The position numbers and the translations under genes are program-made. Shown here piece by piece: positions 9,193 through 17,841 of a DNA stretch of 64,000 nt. The DNA is taken from contig CAZWCE010000004.1 in NCBI GenBank assembly GCA_964632505.1, positions 186,001 to 250,000 on the forward strand, written 5' to 3'. Within the stretch, counting starts at the first letter, position 1. Every line of letters starts with the position of its first letter. A model generated the notes under the pieces. The model did no database searches. It was not told the DNA's origin and worked only from the letters and a program-made list of their open reading frames with translations. Origin of the DNA: CAZWCE01 sp964632505. Lineage in GTDB: Bacteria; Planctomycetota; Planctomycetia; Pirellulales; Thermoguttaceae.

Positions 9193-10656
9193 TTATCCCT
9201 TGATGACGATGACCGGCCGTAGTCGAGCGACCTTTTTCGCCAGTTTCGCGCGGTGGACGACATCGACCACGCTCGCCACGTTTTTGTAGGCGTCGGACAT
9301 CTCCTCGGCGAGCCCCTTCCAGTGGCGGCAACGGACGTGGATATTTTTCTCGCGGAGTTCCTTTTCAATGTTCCTTCCCTTGGCGCTCCGGATGGCCGCC
9401 GAACGGCTCATCTTCCGCCCCGCTCCGTGACAGGAGCTTCCGAACGATTTTTCCATGGCGTCCGGTTGGCCGGTGAGGACCCAGCTTTCGGTTCCCATAT
9501 CGCCGGGAATAATGACGGGCTGACCGATTTTCCGATACATCGGGGCCACCTCGGGATGTCCGGCCGGGAAGGCGCGGGTGGCTCCCTTGCGATGGACCAG
9601 CAGCTCCTTTTCGCGGCCGTCGACGGTGTGTCTTTCGAATTTCGCGATGTTGTGGGCCACATCGTAAACCAGGCTCATTCGAAGCGATTCCCAAGATTCC
9701 TCGAAACATTGCTCGAACGCCTCCCGCGCCTGCCACATGAGCAATTGCCGATTCGCCCAGGCGAAATTGGCCGCACCGCACATGGCGGCGAGATATTGGC
9801 TTCCCTCCGGACTGTCGACCGGGGCGCAGGAGAGTTGGCGATCGGGCAGGTTCAGCCCATATTTCTCGGGGGCCTTGCGGAAGCCCCGCAGCGCATCGTC
9901 GCAGACCTGGTAGCCCAACCCCCGGGAGCCGGAGTGGATCAATACGGCAACCCCGCCCTTTTCCAGTCCCATGACCTTGGCCGCCTCGGGGTCGATAATT
10001 TCTTCGACGACCTGCACTTCGAGGAAGTGGTTGCCGGCTCCGAGGGTGCCGCACTGGCCTTCGCCACGTGTAGCGGCCCGGCGACTCAACGCGTCGGGCT
10101 CGGCCCCGATCATGCGTCCTTTCTCCTCGCAGTGTTCGACATCGGAATCGGTCGCCAGGCCTTCGTCGCGGAGGAACTGGACGCCGTGGGTCAAAAGGCG
10201 ACGCATCTTCTTTCCTTGGAATTTGAAGCGTCCCCCTTTTCCGACGCCGGCCGGGATGTGCTTGAAAAGCCGATCGGCCAGTGGTTGAATCCGAGGTCTC
10301 AGATCATCTTCTTTCAGGCCGGTCCGCATGATCCGGACGCCGCAATTGATGTCGTACCCGACCCCGCCCGGCGAAATGACGCCTTCTTCTTCCGGATCGG
10401 TCGCCGCCACCCCGCCGATGGCGAAACCATACCCCCAGTGGATGTCGGGCATCGCCAGCGAAGCCCCTTGAATGCCCGGCAAAAACGCGACGTTGGCGAC
10501 CTGTTCGGGCGCCTGATCCTGGCGGATGGTCTCGAGCAACGGCTCATCGGCGAACAGCACCCCCTCGACGCGCATCCCTTGCTTATAGGAAACGGGGATC
10601 CTCCAGCGACATTCGTCGATCGGTTCCAGCGGCCCCTGGTAACCTTGTTTCGTCAT
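9193..10656 (-). CDS. rtcB: RNA-splicing ligase RtcB
   Basis: 487 residues, a full-length RtcB. The enzyme joins RNA ends bearing 2',3'-cyclic phosphate (or 3'-phosphate) to 5'-OH ends, using GTP and Mn2+. Key segments are GGVGYDINCGVR with the metal-binding Asp/Cys, HSGSRGLGYQVCDD with the metal His, and SCHGAGRKMSR, where His410 should be guanylylated. The end VIVIKG is typical. AGAGAGGG lies just before the ATG. No archease or RtcA gene is visible beside it, so the physiological trigger (tRNA or rRNA repair) cannot be told from context. Confidence 0.96.
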   Translation of the reverse strand: MTKQGYQGPLEPIDECRWRIPVSYKQGMRVEGVLFADEPLLETIRQDQAPEQVANVAFLPGIQGASLAMPDIHWGYGFAIGGVAATDPEEEGVISPGGVGYDINCGVRIMRTGLKEDDLRPRIQPLADRLFKHIPAGVGKGGRFKFQGKKMRRLLTHGVQFLRDEGLATDSDVEHCEEKGRMIGAEPDALSRRAATRGEGQCGTLGAGNHFLEVQVVEEIIDPEAAKVMGLEKGGVAVLIHSGSRGLGYQVCDDALRGFRKAPEKYGLNLPDRQLSCAPVDSPEGSQYLAAMCGAANFAWANRQLLMWQAREAFEQCFEESWESLRMSLVYDVAHNIAKFERHTVDGREKELLVHRKGATRAFPAGHPEVAPMYRKIGQPVIIPGDMGTESWVLTGQPDAMEKSFGSSCHGAGRKMSRSAAIRSAKGRNIEKELREKNIHVRCRHWKGLAEEMSDAYKNVASVVDVVHRAKLAKKVARLRPVIVIKG

Positions 10657-10751
10657 GATCCCTCTCTCTTATGATGAGGTTCTTCTTCCATCGAGACACG
10701 GTTCTCCAGACTCCATGATACGGCAACGGCGAGCGGCGAGAAGGGGCGTTT

Positions 10752-11852
10752 TCAGGAAAGTTCCTCCAGAACGCGGCAAATCCACTCCGGTTCGATCTGA
10801 TCGACCAGTTCGCAATGGCCCAGGGTGGTCGGCAGCACGAGCCGGAGTTTTCCATGTTGCGTCTTTTTGTCTCGCATCATCACCTGGAGGACTTGTTCGG
10901 CGGAGACGTCGGGGATTTTCGTTTCCAAGTGGAGCGCTTCGAGCAATCGGCGCTGCCGATCGACCCAGTCCCGGTCGACACGACCGAGCAAGCGTGCCAG
11001 AACGGCGGTGCAGAGCATCCCGATCGCGACCGCTTCGCCGTGCAGCAAGGTGCCGTAGCCGGCGAGGTTCTCGAAGGCGTGCCCGAAAGTGTGCCCGTAA
11101 TTGAGGAGGGCGCGAAGCCCCAGCGTTTCGCGCTCATCCTGGCGAACGATGTCGGCCTTGATGCGGCAACACCAAGCGATGATGCCGCCCAGCAATTCGT
11201 GATCGCGCTGGTTGAGTCGCTCGGTGTTGTTTTCGAGTTCCTCGAACAAGGCGGCGTCGAGCGAGATGCCGTACTTGACCACTTCGCCGAGTCCGGCGCG
11301 GTACTGCCGCATATCGAGGGTGTCGAGCGTGGTCGGATCGATCATCACCCCGATCGGCTGGTGGAACGCGCCGATCATATTTTTCGCTTTCGGCAAGTTG
11401 ATGCCGACCTTGCCGCCGACCGAACTGTCGACCTGGGCCAGCAGGGTCGTGGGAACCTGGAAGAACCGAATCCCGCGGGCATACGTCGCGGCGATGAAGC
11501 CGGCCAGATCGCCGATCACGCCTCCTCCGACCGCCAAGACAAGCGACTTCCGGTCGGTCCCCACTTCCAGGGTCTTTTCCCAGATCGAGGTCGCCGTTTC
11601 GACCGACTTACTCACCTCGCCGGGCTCGACGACCAGAAGGTCGACGGTGATGCCCTTGGAAGCAAGGCTCTCGGCCACACGATCGGCATACGGCTTTTCC
11701 ACGTTTTCATCGGTCAACAGCACGGCATGCCGCACCTGCTCGAGTTCGGCAACCATCTCGCCGACTCGATCGATACCACCGACTTCCAGGACGATTTCAT
11801 AGGAACGGTGTTCCAATTTCACCCGGACCCGTTCACCTTTCTGTTCGTTCAT
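10752..11852 (-). CDS. aroB: 3-dehydroquinate synthase
   Basis: 366 residues from the ATG at 11852, preceded by GGTGGAGGG. AroB converts DAHP to 3-dehydroquinate in the shikimate pathway, using NAD+ and a divalent metal. Recognisable are the NAD loop AVGGGVIGDLAGF, the substrate/metal region QVDSSVGGKVGINLPKAKNMIGAF, and the metal His motifs LLNYGHTFGHAFE and LLHGEAVAIGM. A longer frame upstream adds 34 residues without family similarity. It lies alone, 95 bases from rtcB; other aromatic pathway genes in the window (aroF, trp, tyrA) are at different loci. Confidence 0.96.
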   Translation of the reverse strand: MNEQKGERVRVKLEHRSYEIVLEVGGIDRVGEMVAELEQVRHAVLLTDENVEKPYADRVAESLASKGITVDLLVVEPGEVSKSVETATSIWEKTLEVGTDRKSLVLAVGGGVIGDLAGFIAATYARGIRFFQVPTTLLAQVDSSVGGKVGINLPKAKNMIGAFHQPIGVMIDPTTLDTLDMRQYRAGLGEVVKYGISLDAALFEELENNTERLNQRDHELLGGIIAWCCRIKADIVRQDERETLGLRALLNYGHTFGHAFENLAGYGTLLHGEAVAIGMLCTAVLARLLGRVDRDWVDRQRRLLEALHLETKIPDVSAEQVLQVMMRDKKTQHGKLRLVLPTTLGHCELVDQIEPEWICRVLEELS

Positions 11853-12178
11853 GGCCCTCCACCTCTGAGCCGATTGGTTGTGCTCTGTACTACCAACATC
11901 AAAGATCGTGAAATATTGTACCAAGCTCAGCGACCCACTGGAGCGGGTAGACACGTCTCGAGCGGTAGCTCGCTTTGGTTGGCGACCCTAGCCGTCCTGT
12001 GATTCTGAAGGATTTCCACGCGACGGCACGGAATCATTCATTATGACGCAACGTCGTCCCAAAGTAAATATCATATCCTCCGGAAGCTTTCGGAACCTTT
12101 CGCCTCTAGAATGTGTGGCCCGGCTGCCGGTTGGGTCAAACCTCTTGTTTCGTTGATCTGCTTTTTTTGCAAAGGGGG
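11853..12178 (-). other. Intergenic region, 326 bp, between epmA end and aroB start
   Basis: Apart from the aroB ribosome site and the candidate -10 at 11915-11920, I see no gene, tRNA-like fold or intrinsic terminator here. The stretch just past the epmA stop has no stem with a T run on the minus strand. Confidence 0.5.
11915..11920 (-). promoter_or_regulatory. Candidate extended -10 element for aroB
   Basis: On the minus strand TGGTACAAT carries the TGn extension and a 5/6 match to TATAAT, about 63 bases upstream of the aroB start codon. No convincing -35 lies 17 bases further up, so the call is tentative. Confidence 0.35.
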
Positions 12179-13159
12179 TTAGGCGATTTCCCAGGGAAAG
12201 GCGATCACCTCGTCGATATGTTCGGCGCCGAGAGAGAGCATCGCCAGGCGATCGAACCCCAGCGCCGTCCCGCTGGAAGACGGCAGGCCCTCTTCCATCG
12301 CCTCCAATAGCCGACTCGATTCCGGCAAGACCGGCTTGCCGTGTTGAAGACGCTGTTGATTGACTCGGCGATTTCTTTGTCGAAGCTCGTCCGGATCGCA
12401 CAATTCGTGGTAGCCGTTGGCCAGTTCCATGCCGTCGATGTAGAGCTCGAATCGCTCCGCCACGGGGGGATCGCCCGGCCGGATCCTCGCCAGGGCCGCC
12501 TGAGAAGCGGGATAGTCGAAGAGAATCGTCGGTTTTCCGCGACCGAGATTCGGCTGAACCCGTTCGACCAGGAGCAAATCGAGCAGAGCATCAGCGTCTT
12601 CAAAGGAGATGGAATCGGGGATCGAGATTCCATGCCGCTGAAGCTCCGCACGCAATCGTTTCGGCGGCGAGCGATGGGGATCGACGCCGAGGAACCGCTC
12701 GAAGGCTTCGCCGTAAGACAGGCGTTGTGCCGGACCGGTGTCGAGCATCGTTTGGGCGAGTGCGTCGAGCAGGTCGATGCCCTCCGCCATGCCGTCGCCG
12801 CCTCGATACCACTCGGCCATGGTGAACTCGGGATTATGCAGCGGGCCGCGTTCTCCCACCCGAAACACACGGGCGATCTGGAAAATCGCCTCGTATCCTT
12901 CGGCCAGAAGTCGCTTCAGGGCGAACTCCGGGGAAGTCTGTAGGAACGTCGGACCTTTCGGGGCGTTCGCATTTTCCACGACGCCATGGGGCGCGATGGT
13001 AAACGGATCCAGATGCAGATCGACCACCATGTCGTGCGAGAGGACGGGAGTTTCGACCTCGAGAAAACCGCGTGCTTGGAAGAATCCGCGCAGCCGCCGA
13101 AGCAGTTCGGCGCGGTGTTCCAGATTCCGCCGGCAAGCGGTGGGACGAAAGCTGCTCAT
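12179..13159 (-). CDS. epmA: EF-P lysine ligase EpmA (PoxA/GenX, LysRS paralogue)
   Basis: 326 residues, matching EpmA (about 325) rather than the twice longer lysyl-tRNA synthetases, because the anticodon-binding domain is absent. EpmA adenylates (R)-beta-lysine and attaches it to EF-P. Class II synthetase motif 2 is FQIARVFRVGE with HNPEFTMAEWYR, and motif 3 is GTALGFDRLAML; YPASQAALARI and ELANGYHEL match EpmA closely. The ATG at 13159 (MSSFRPTAC) aligns with the E. coli start; a GTG at 13207 overlapping the efp stop is a longer alternative. It follows efp by 44 bases on the same strand. Confidence 0.93.
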   Translation of the reverse strand: MSSFRPTACRRNLEHRAELLRRLRGFFQARGFLEVETPVLSHDMVVDLHLDPFTIAPHGVVENANAPKGPTFLQTSPEFALKRLLAEGYEAIFQIARVFRVGERGPLHNPEFTMAEWYRGGDGMAEGIDLLDALAQTMLDTGPAQRLSYGEAFERFLGVDPHRSPPKRLRAELQRHGISIPDSISFEDADALLDLLLVERVQPNLGRGKPTILFDYPASQAALARIRPGDPPVAERFELYIDGMELANGYHELCDPDELRQRNRRVNQQRLQHGKPVLPESSRLLEAMEEGLPSSSGTALGFDRLAMLSLGAEHIDEVIAFPWEIA

Positions 13160-13203
13160 CGGCCGCCGTTTTCTCCCCGGGGAGTCGGCCCCGGCGTCTC
13201 GGA

Positions 13204-13773
13204 TCACTCTTTCACCCGTTCGATGTACTCTCCGGTTCGCGTGTCGACGCGGATCTTATCGCCCATCTCGACGAAGTTCGGCACGATCAACTCCGCTCCG
13301 GTCTCCACCTTCGCCGGCTTGGTCACGTTGGTCGCCGTGTTGCCGCGGACCGCCGGCTCGCAGTATTCCACTTCCAAGACCACGTGGTTCGGCGGCGTCA
13401 CGCCGATCGGATTGTTGTTGTAAAGAAGCATGCTGCAGTTCATGCCGTCTTTCAAATACTTCCACGCGTCGTCGACCTGGTCTCCCGTCAACTCGTACTG
13501 TTCATAGCTTTCGCTGTCCATGAAAACGAATTGATCGGGCATGCTGTACAAAAATTGCGTACTGATCTCCATGATATCGGCCGCCTCGAGCGATTCGCCG
13601 CTCTTGAAGGTCTTGTCGATGACCGTATCCCGAAGCAAATTACGGAGTTTGCACTTGTAGAGAGCCTGTCCCTTGCCGGGTTTGACGAAATTGCACTCGA
13701 TCATGATGTAGGGATCGCCGTCCATCTGGACCTTCAATCCCTTCCGAAAGTCGCTTGTGTTATAATTTGCCAC
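13204..13773 (-). CDS. efp: Elongation factor P
   Basis: 189 residues starting at GTG 13773 with AGAGGA nine bases upstream. EF-P binds between P and E sites and relieves ribosomes stalled at proline runs. The N-terminal domain loop NFVKPGKGQA puts a lysine at position 34, exactly the residue that is beta-lysylated in E. coli, and the other two beta-barrel domains are complete (ending RTGEYIERVKE). Epm genes lie on both sides: epmA downstream on the same strand, epmB divergent. A much longer upstream frame has no family support. Confidence 0.96.
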   Translation of the reverse strand: MANYNTSDFRKGLKVQMDGDPYIMIECNFVKPGKGQALYKCKLRNLLRDTVIDKTFKSGESLEAADIMEISTQFLYSMPDQFVFMDSESYEQYELTGDQVDDAWKYLKDGMNCSMLLYNNNPIGVTPPNHVVLEVEYCEPAVRGNTATNVTKPAKVETGAELIVPNFVEMGDKIRVDTRTGEYIERVKE

Positions 13774-13837
13774 GTGATTCGTTCCTCTCTGTCGATGGTT
13801 TACGGAATCCGGTGATGAACACGCATGAGGCGTGGGC

Positions 13838-13886
13838 GACGCAAGGCCCGCGTCGACCAGGGACGATCTTCCCCTGCCCTTGCGTC
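13838..13886 (-). repeat. Inverted repeat in the efp leader (between divergent efp and epmB)
   Basis: GACGCAAGG at 13838-13846 and CCTTGCGTC at 13878-13886 are perfect inverted copies. CAGGG (13858-13862) and CCCTG (13872-13876) are nested inside. The RNA would form a two-part stem with an 11/1 asymmetric internal loop, 64 bases before the efp start codon. There is no T run, so it is not an intrinsic terminator. Function unknown. Confidence 0.5.
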
Positions 13887-13958
13887 GAAGGATGGGTGAT
13901 TCTAGGATAGGAAAGCACCGGTACGTTATTCTTGGTCCTGTTTTCGGGAGTTTCACTT

Positions 13959-14969
13959 GTGCAGGAAAAACATGTTTCCCTGGATGCCGGGACGACTCGT
14001 GCGGCTGCCGATTGGCAACGGGAACTGGCCCGGTCGATCACCGATCTGGAGACCCTTTGCCGGGCGCTCCGTCTCGATCCGGTGGCCGTGGGGGCAAGCG
14101 ATGCGGCGGCACGGACGTTTCCACTTCGCGTACCCCGGCCCTACCTTGAGCGGATGGAGCCCGGCAGACCGGACGATCCGTTGCTCCGGCAAATACTCCC
14201 TTCCGAGCAAGAGACACGGAATAAGGCCGGATTCGATCCCGATCCCCTCCGGGAAACCTCCGCCTGTCGGCAAAAGGGACTTCTACAAAAGTACCCCCAT
14301 CGGGTGCTCTTGGCGGCGACCGACGCATGCGGGATCCATTGCCGGTACTGCTTTCGACGGCATCGCCGATTCTCCGCCGTGAGGGACCTCCGTCCAGCCT
14401 TGGCAACCATCGCCGACGACCCCCACATCGAGGAGGTGATTCTCAGTGGGGGCGATCCTCTGATGCTTGACGACGCCTCGCTGAAACAGGTATTCTATTA
14501 TATTGAGGAAATACCGCATGTTAAGAGGGTCCGCATTCATTCCCGGCTGCCGGTGGTATTGCCGCAACGAATGACTCCCTCGCTACTCGGGCTGCTGGCC
14601 GATTGCCGGAAGCCGCTCTGGGTGGTATTTCACGTCAACCATGCCGTGGAAATTTCATCGGAAGTGGAAAAAGCGTTTCTGGAACTGTCCCGGGCCGGCG
14701 TCCCCCTGCTCAGCCAGACGGTGTTGCTTCGGGGCGTGAACGACCGCGCGGACGTGCTCCAGTCGCTTTTCGAACGGTTGATCGCAATGCGTGTCGTTCC
14801 CTATTACCTTCATCAAATGGATCGCGTCGTGGGAACGGCGCATTTCGAGGTGGCTGTCGAGGAAGGAAAGCGACTCATCGAGCAATTAAGGACTCGATTG
14901 CCGGGCTTTGCCGTCCCCCGGTACGTTCGCGAAGTCCCCGGCGTACCCCATAAGGTGATTCTGGCCTGA
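13959..14969 (+). CDS. epmB: EF-P-associated lysine 2,3-aminomutase EpmB (radical SAM)
   Basis: 336 residues. EpmB converts (S)-alpha-lysine to (R)-beta-lysine, the substrate of EpmA. The radical SAM motif CGIHCRYC has Cys124, Cys128 and Cys131; LSGGDPLM, RIHSRLPVVLPQRMT and LRGVNDRADVLQSL are shared with E. coli EpmB, as is the N-terminal FPLRVPRPYLERMEPGRPDD stretch. GTG at 13959 was chosen because GGGAG lies eight bases upstream and the length matches; a TTG at 13932 is possible. The C-terminal extension of true KAM enzymes is absent. It is transcribed divergently from efp-epmA. Confidence 0.94.
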   Translation: MQEKHVSLDAGTTRAAADWQRELARSITDLETLCRALRLDPVAVGASDAAARTFPLRVPRPYLERMEPGRPDDPLLRQILPSEQETRNKAGFDPDPLRETSACRQKGLLQKYPHRVLLAATDACGIHCRYCFRRHRRFSAVRDLRPALATIADDPHIEEVILSGGDPLMLDDASLKQVFYYIEEIPHVKRVRIHSRLPVVLPQRMTPSLLGLLADCRKPLWVVFHVNHAVEISSEVEKAFLELSRAGVPLLSQTVLLRGVNDRADVLQSLFERLIAMRVVPYYLHQMDRVVGTAHFEVAVEEGKRLIEQLRTRLPGFAVPRYVREVPGVPHKVILA

Positions 14970-15012
14970 AGGGATCAGGCCCGTGGAGGAAACAGAAAGC
15001 AGGTGTGATAAC

Positions 15013-16227
15013 ATGATGACCGGACCGGACAAGATGGATCTCGTGCTCCGCATCCACGAAACCCCCCTGAAAGCGGCCTTTTGCATTACCGGTGGCGGCG
15101 CCCAGGCGATCTCCGATCTGCTGGCCGTTCCCGGGGCGTCGAGCACGGTCATGGAGGTCATGGTACCGTACACCTCGGTTTCGATGGCTCGCTACTTGCA
15201 GTTGACTCCGGAAAAGCACTGCGCCGAACGCACTGCCCGACAAATGGCGATGCAGGCGTTTCTCCGGGCCCATCGGTATGAACAACAGATGCAATCCGAA
15301 GGGGACATGCCGGCGACCGAGTCGATGCCGGCAGGGATTTCCTGTACGGCTTCCTTGGCCACGAATCGTCCCAAGAAGGGTCCGCATCGGGCCCATCTGG
15401 CGTTGCAGACGATCGACCGCACGATGAGCTGGTCGATTCATCTTGAAAAAAACGTCCGTACCCGTCTTGAGGAAGAGGAGATCGTCTGCAAATCGATCAT
15501 CAACCTGCTGGCCCAGGCCTCGAAGATTTCCGACCAACTCATGATAGGACTGGGGGCTCGGGACCATTTCCACGAAAGATTGACTCTGGCTCCCCCGGCG
15601 TGGCAATCGCTGTACTTCGGCGAACTCCAAGCGGTGGAAAACGTCGACGGTTCGATTCGTCGTATTCGAACAATGGGCGACGAAAAGGCCCCCGAGGGGG
15701 CGCTTCCGCGGGGGCTCTTCCCCGGGGCGTTCCACCCGATGCACCACGGTCACCGTCGGATGATGGCGATCGCCCGAGAACGCTTGGGCGATGCGGTCGC
15801 TCTGGAGATGTCGGTCCGGAATGTCGACAAAGCACTGATGGATTATGCGCGGATGGAAGAGGTGCTGACGCAACTCGAAGAAAAGGAAAGTCTCTGGCTT
15901 ACCAACGCGGCCCGATTCGATGAAAAGTCGCAACTCTTTCCCGGGGCGACGTTTATCATTGGCATGGACACTTTGCTGAGGATCGCCAGCCCGAAGTACT
16001 ACGGCGGAAGTGAAGAGGCCGCCCAGGCGGTGTTCGAGCGATTCGCCGATCGGGGGACGCGCTTTCTGGTATTCGCGCGCCGGATCGAAGGGGAGATACG
16101 CTCATTCCCTGAAGAGGGGATTCCCGAGGCGTTGGCCTCTCTCTGCGAGGGGATTCCCGCCTCGTCATTCTGTGAAGACATCTCCTCGACGGAGATCCGC
16201 CGCGGTCACGATGCATCCTCTTTCTGA
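15013..16227 (+). CDS. CinA-C-like domain fused to a nicotinate-nucleotide adenylyltransferase-type domain
   Basis: 404 residues from the ATG at 15013 (AGGTG seven bases upstream). Residues about 5-165 resemble the CinA C-terminal/NMN amidohydrolase fold: ITGGGAQAISDLLAVPGAS parallels ESCTGG...VPGAS, and a later SCTASLATNRPKKGPHRAH corresponds to the TGIAGP...KPVG part. Residues about 230-400 are a nucleotidylyltransferase: LFPGAFHPMHHGHRRM contains the HxGH signature and the end has ISSTEIR. Both parts belong to families of pyridine-nucleotide recycling, so an NAD salvage role is plausible but inferred. It follows epmB by 43 bases. Confidence 0.7.
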   Translation: MMTGPDKMDLVLRIHETPLKAAFCITGGGAQAISDLLAVPGASSTVMEVMVPYTSVSMARYLQLTPEKHCAERTARQMAMQAFLRAHRYEQQMQSEGDMPATESMPAGISCTASLATNRPKKGPHRAHLALQTIDRTMSWSIHLEKNVRTRLEEEEIVCKSIINLLAQASKISDQLMIGLGARDHFHERLTLAPPAWQSLYFGELQAVENVDGSIRRIRTMGDEKAPEGALPRGLFPGAFHPMHHGHRRMMAIARERLGDAVALEMSVRNVDKALMDYARMEEVLTQLEEKESLWLTNAARFDEKSQLFPGATFIIGMDTLLRIASPKYYGGSEEAAQAVFERFADRGTRFLVFARRIEGEIRSFPEEGIPEALASLCEGIPASSFCEDISSTEIRRGHDASSF

Positions 16228-16629
16228 GGTCTCGATTGGCAACTCGGTTTCCAACGAGCCGATTTCTTCGAGCACCGGATTGCATCTCCCCCGACGGGCT
16301 CTCGGGGAGTGAACCGACCGAACGATGATTCGTTTCTTCCCCCAACGAGAGCCCCCTTCCCCCGATACTCCCCCACCATAGCGGCGCAAGCCGACCTTTT
16401 GCGGCAGGATTCTCGTCCATTTATATCGACTATCTCGACGGAACAACCTATGCTCTCCGTTTCCCGCCCCCCTTTTTCTTGAAAAGAGAGCATCGACGAG
16501 CGCAAAAAAGCTACTTTTATGCAAAGGCTCCCTTCTCCATGTTCTACACTTCACTAGTCATGTATTGTTGGGTTTTGTCTCATTCGCATTGGGGCACCAT
16601 CCTTTCGAGGGGCTCCACTTCCTTCAAGC
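16228..16629 (+). other. Intergenic region, 402 bp, upstream of the signalling operon
   Basis: It contains a hairpin at 16286-16309 (CTCCCCCGA/TCGGGGAG with one bulged C) 60 bases past the upstream stop but without a T run. A TTGCGG/TATATC pair with 17-base spacing near 16400-16425 is a weak promoter candidate for the operon starting at about 16.63 kb. No gene is seen. Confidence 0.4.
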
Positions 16630-16647
16630 ATGTCAAAAGAGGAGCAG

Positions 16648-17841
16648 ATGTCCACGACTTCTTCACCTCCGAAGATCATATTCGTCGACGACGAACCCCG
16701 GGTATTGCAGGGGTTGCGTCGCATGCTGCGCTCGTTTCGGAAGGAATGGGATCTCCATTTCGCCGAAGGGGGGCATCAGGCACTGTCGATGATGGAGGAA
16801 TCGGCCGCCGATATCGTGATTTCCGACATGCGGATGCCGAATATGGATGGGGCGGAACTGCTCCAGGAGGTGATGCATCGCTATCCTTCGACCGTGCGGA
16901 TCATCCTTTCCGGTCAGAGTGACCAGTTGGCCATGCTCAAGTGTATGGAGCCGGCTCACCAGTTCTTGACCAAGCCGTGCAACTCCGAAGAACTCAAAAG
17001 CGTCATCCAGCAGACCTGCCGCTTCAGGAGTCAACTCGAAGAAAACGACCGTTGGGTCCAGGACATCATCTCCCGGATGACGAAATTGCCCTGTCACCCG
17101 GAACGGAAACGTGCCTTGAACGAAACATTGATGGAAGAGGATCCCCCGATCGAGCGTTTGGCCGAGATCATCTCCAGCGACATCGGAATGAGCTTGAAGA
17201 TCATCCAATTGGTCAGTTCAAGCTTTTTGGGCCCCCCGCAGAAGGAGATCCTTCCCGGCATGGCCGTGCAACTGTTGGGGGGATCGATGATGCACTCGCT
17301 CGAGTCGCAAACCGATGTGTTTGACGTGATGGAGGAGGGGAACTCGCTGGAGGATTTCGAACGATTGACGGAGCATTCCCTCCAGGTCGCCGCGGGGGCG
17401 CGCCACGTAGCCCGAGAGCTTTCCGCCGACAACGCCGAGGAGAATCACGCCTATCTGGCTGGATTGTTCCATGTGGTCGATCTCATGATCAGGCTTGCGG
17501 CACCTTCCATGGAAAAGCCCCCTCAGACAAACTCCACGGGGAGTCTGGAGCCGCTTTTGGCTTCCTCGAATGCAAAAGCGAGCGCCTACATGCTGGGATT
17601 GTGGGGGATCCCGACGCCGATCGTCGAGGCGATCGCTCATTACCGGAACCCCATCAACCGAGAACCTTCCGACTCCATTCCGCTGGTGGGGCTCCACATC
17701 GCCCACGCCGTCATCCGTCGCAAGGACGACCCGGAATCCTTGATGGAAGCAAATTATTTGAACCGACTCCCGAGAGTGCTCCCGCCGAAAGAATGGATCG
17801 ATCTCTGTCGGGAATCTTTGATGGAAAAGGTAACGCCATGA
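16648..17841 (+). CDS. Response regulator, receiver-HDOD
   Basis: 397 residues. An N-terminal receiver (about 5-125) has the acidic pair in FVDDEP, the phospho-acceptor Asp60 in VISDMRMPN and the lysine in FLTKPCN. Residues about 140-340 form an HDOD-type helical domain (PPIERLAEIISSDIGMSLKIIQLV...), a catalytically silent relative of HD phosphohydrolases used for signal transmission. The start at 16648 has AGAGG five bases upstream; an ATG at 16630 in frame would add six residues. The stop codon overlaps the next start by ATGA, so translation of the two is probably coupled. It opens a four-gene operon ending with a sensor kinase. Confidence 0.88.
   Translation: MSTTSSPPKIIFVDDEPRVLQGLRRMLRSFRKEWDLHFAEGGHQALSMMEESAADIVISDMRMPNMDGAELLQEVMHRYPSTVRIILSGQSDQLAMLKCMEPAHQFLTKPCNSEELKSVIQQTCRFRSQLEENDRWVQDIISRMTKLPCHPERKRALNETLMEEDPPIERLAEIISSDIGMSLKIIQLVSSSFLGPPQKEILPGMAVQLLGGSMMHSLESQTDVFDVMEEGNSLEDFERLTEHSLQVAAGARHVARELSADNAEENHAYLAGLFHVVDLMIRLAAPSMEKPPQTNSTGSLEPLLASSNAKASAYMLGLWGIPTPIVEAIAHYRNPINREPSDSIPLVGLHIAHAVIRRKDDPESLMEANYLNRLPRVLPPKEWIDLCRESLMEKVTP

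Noticed and set aside
10815..12002. Plus-strand open frame of about 395 codons opposite aroB
   Set aside because: Antisense shadow of a complete AroB with all metal and NAD motifs.
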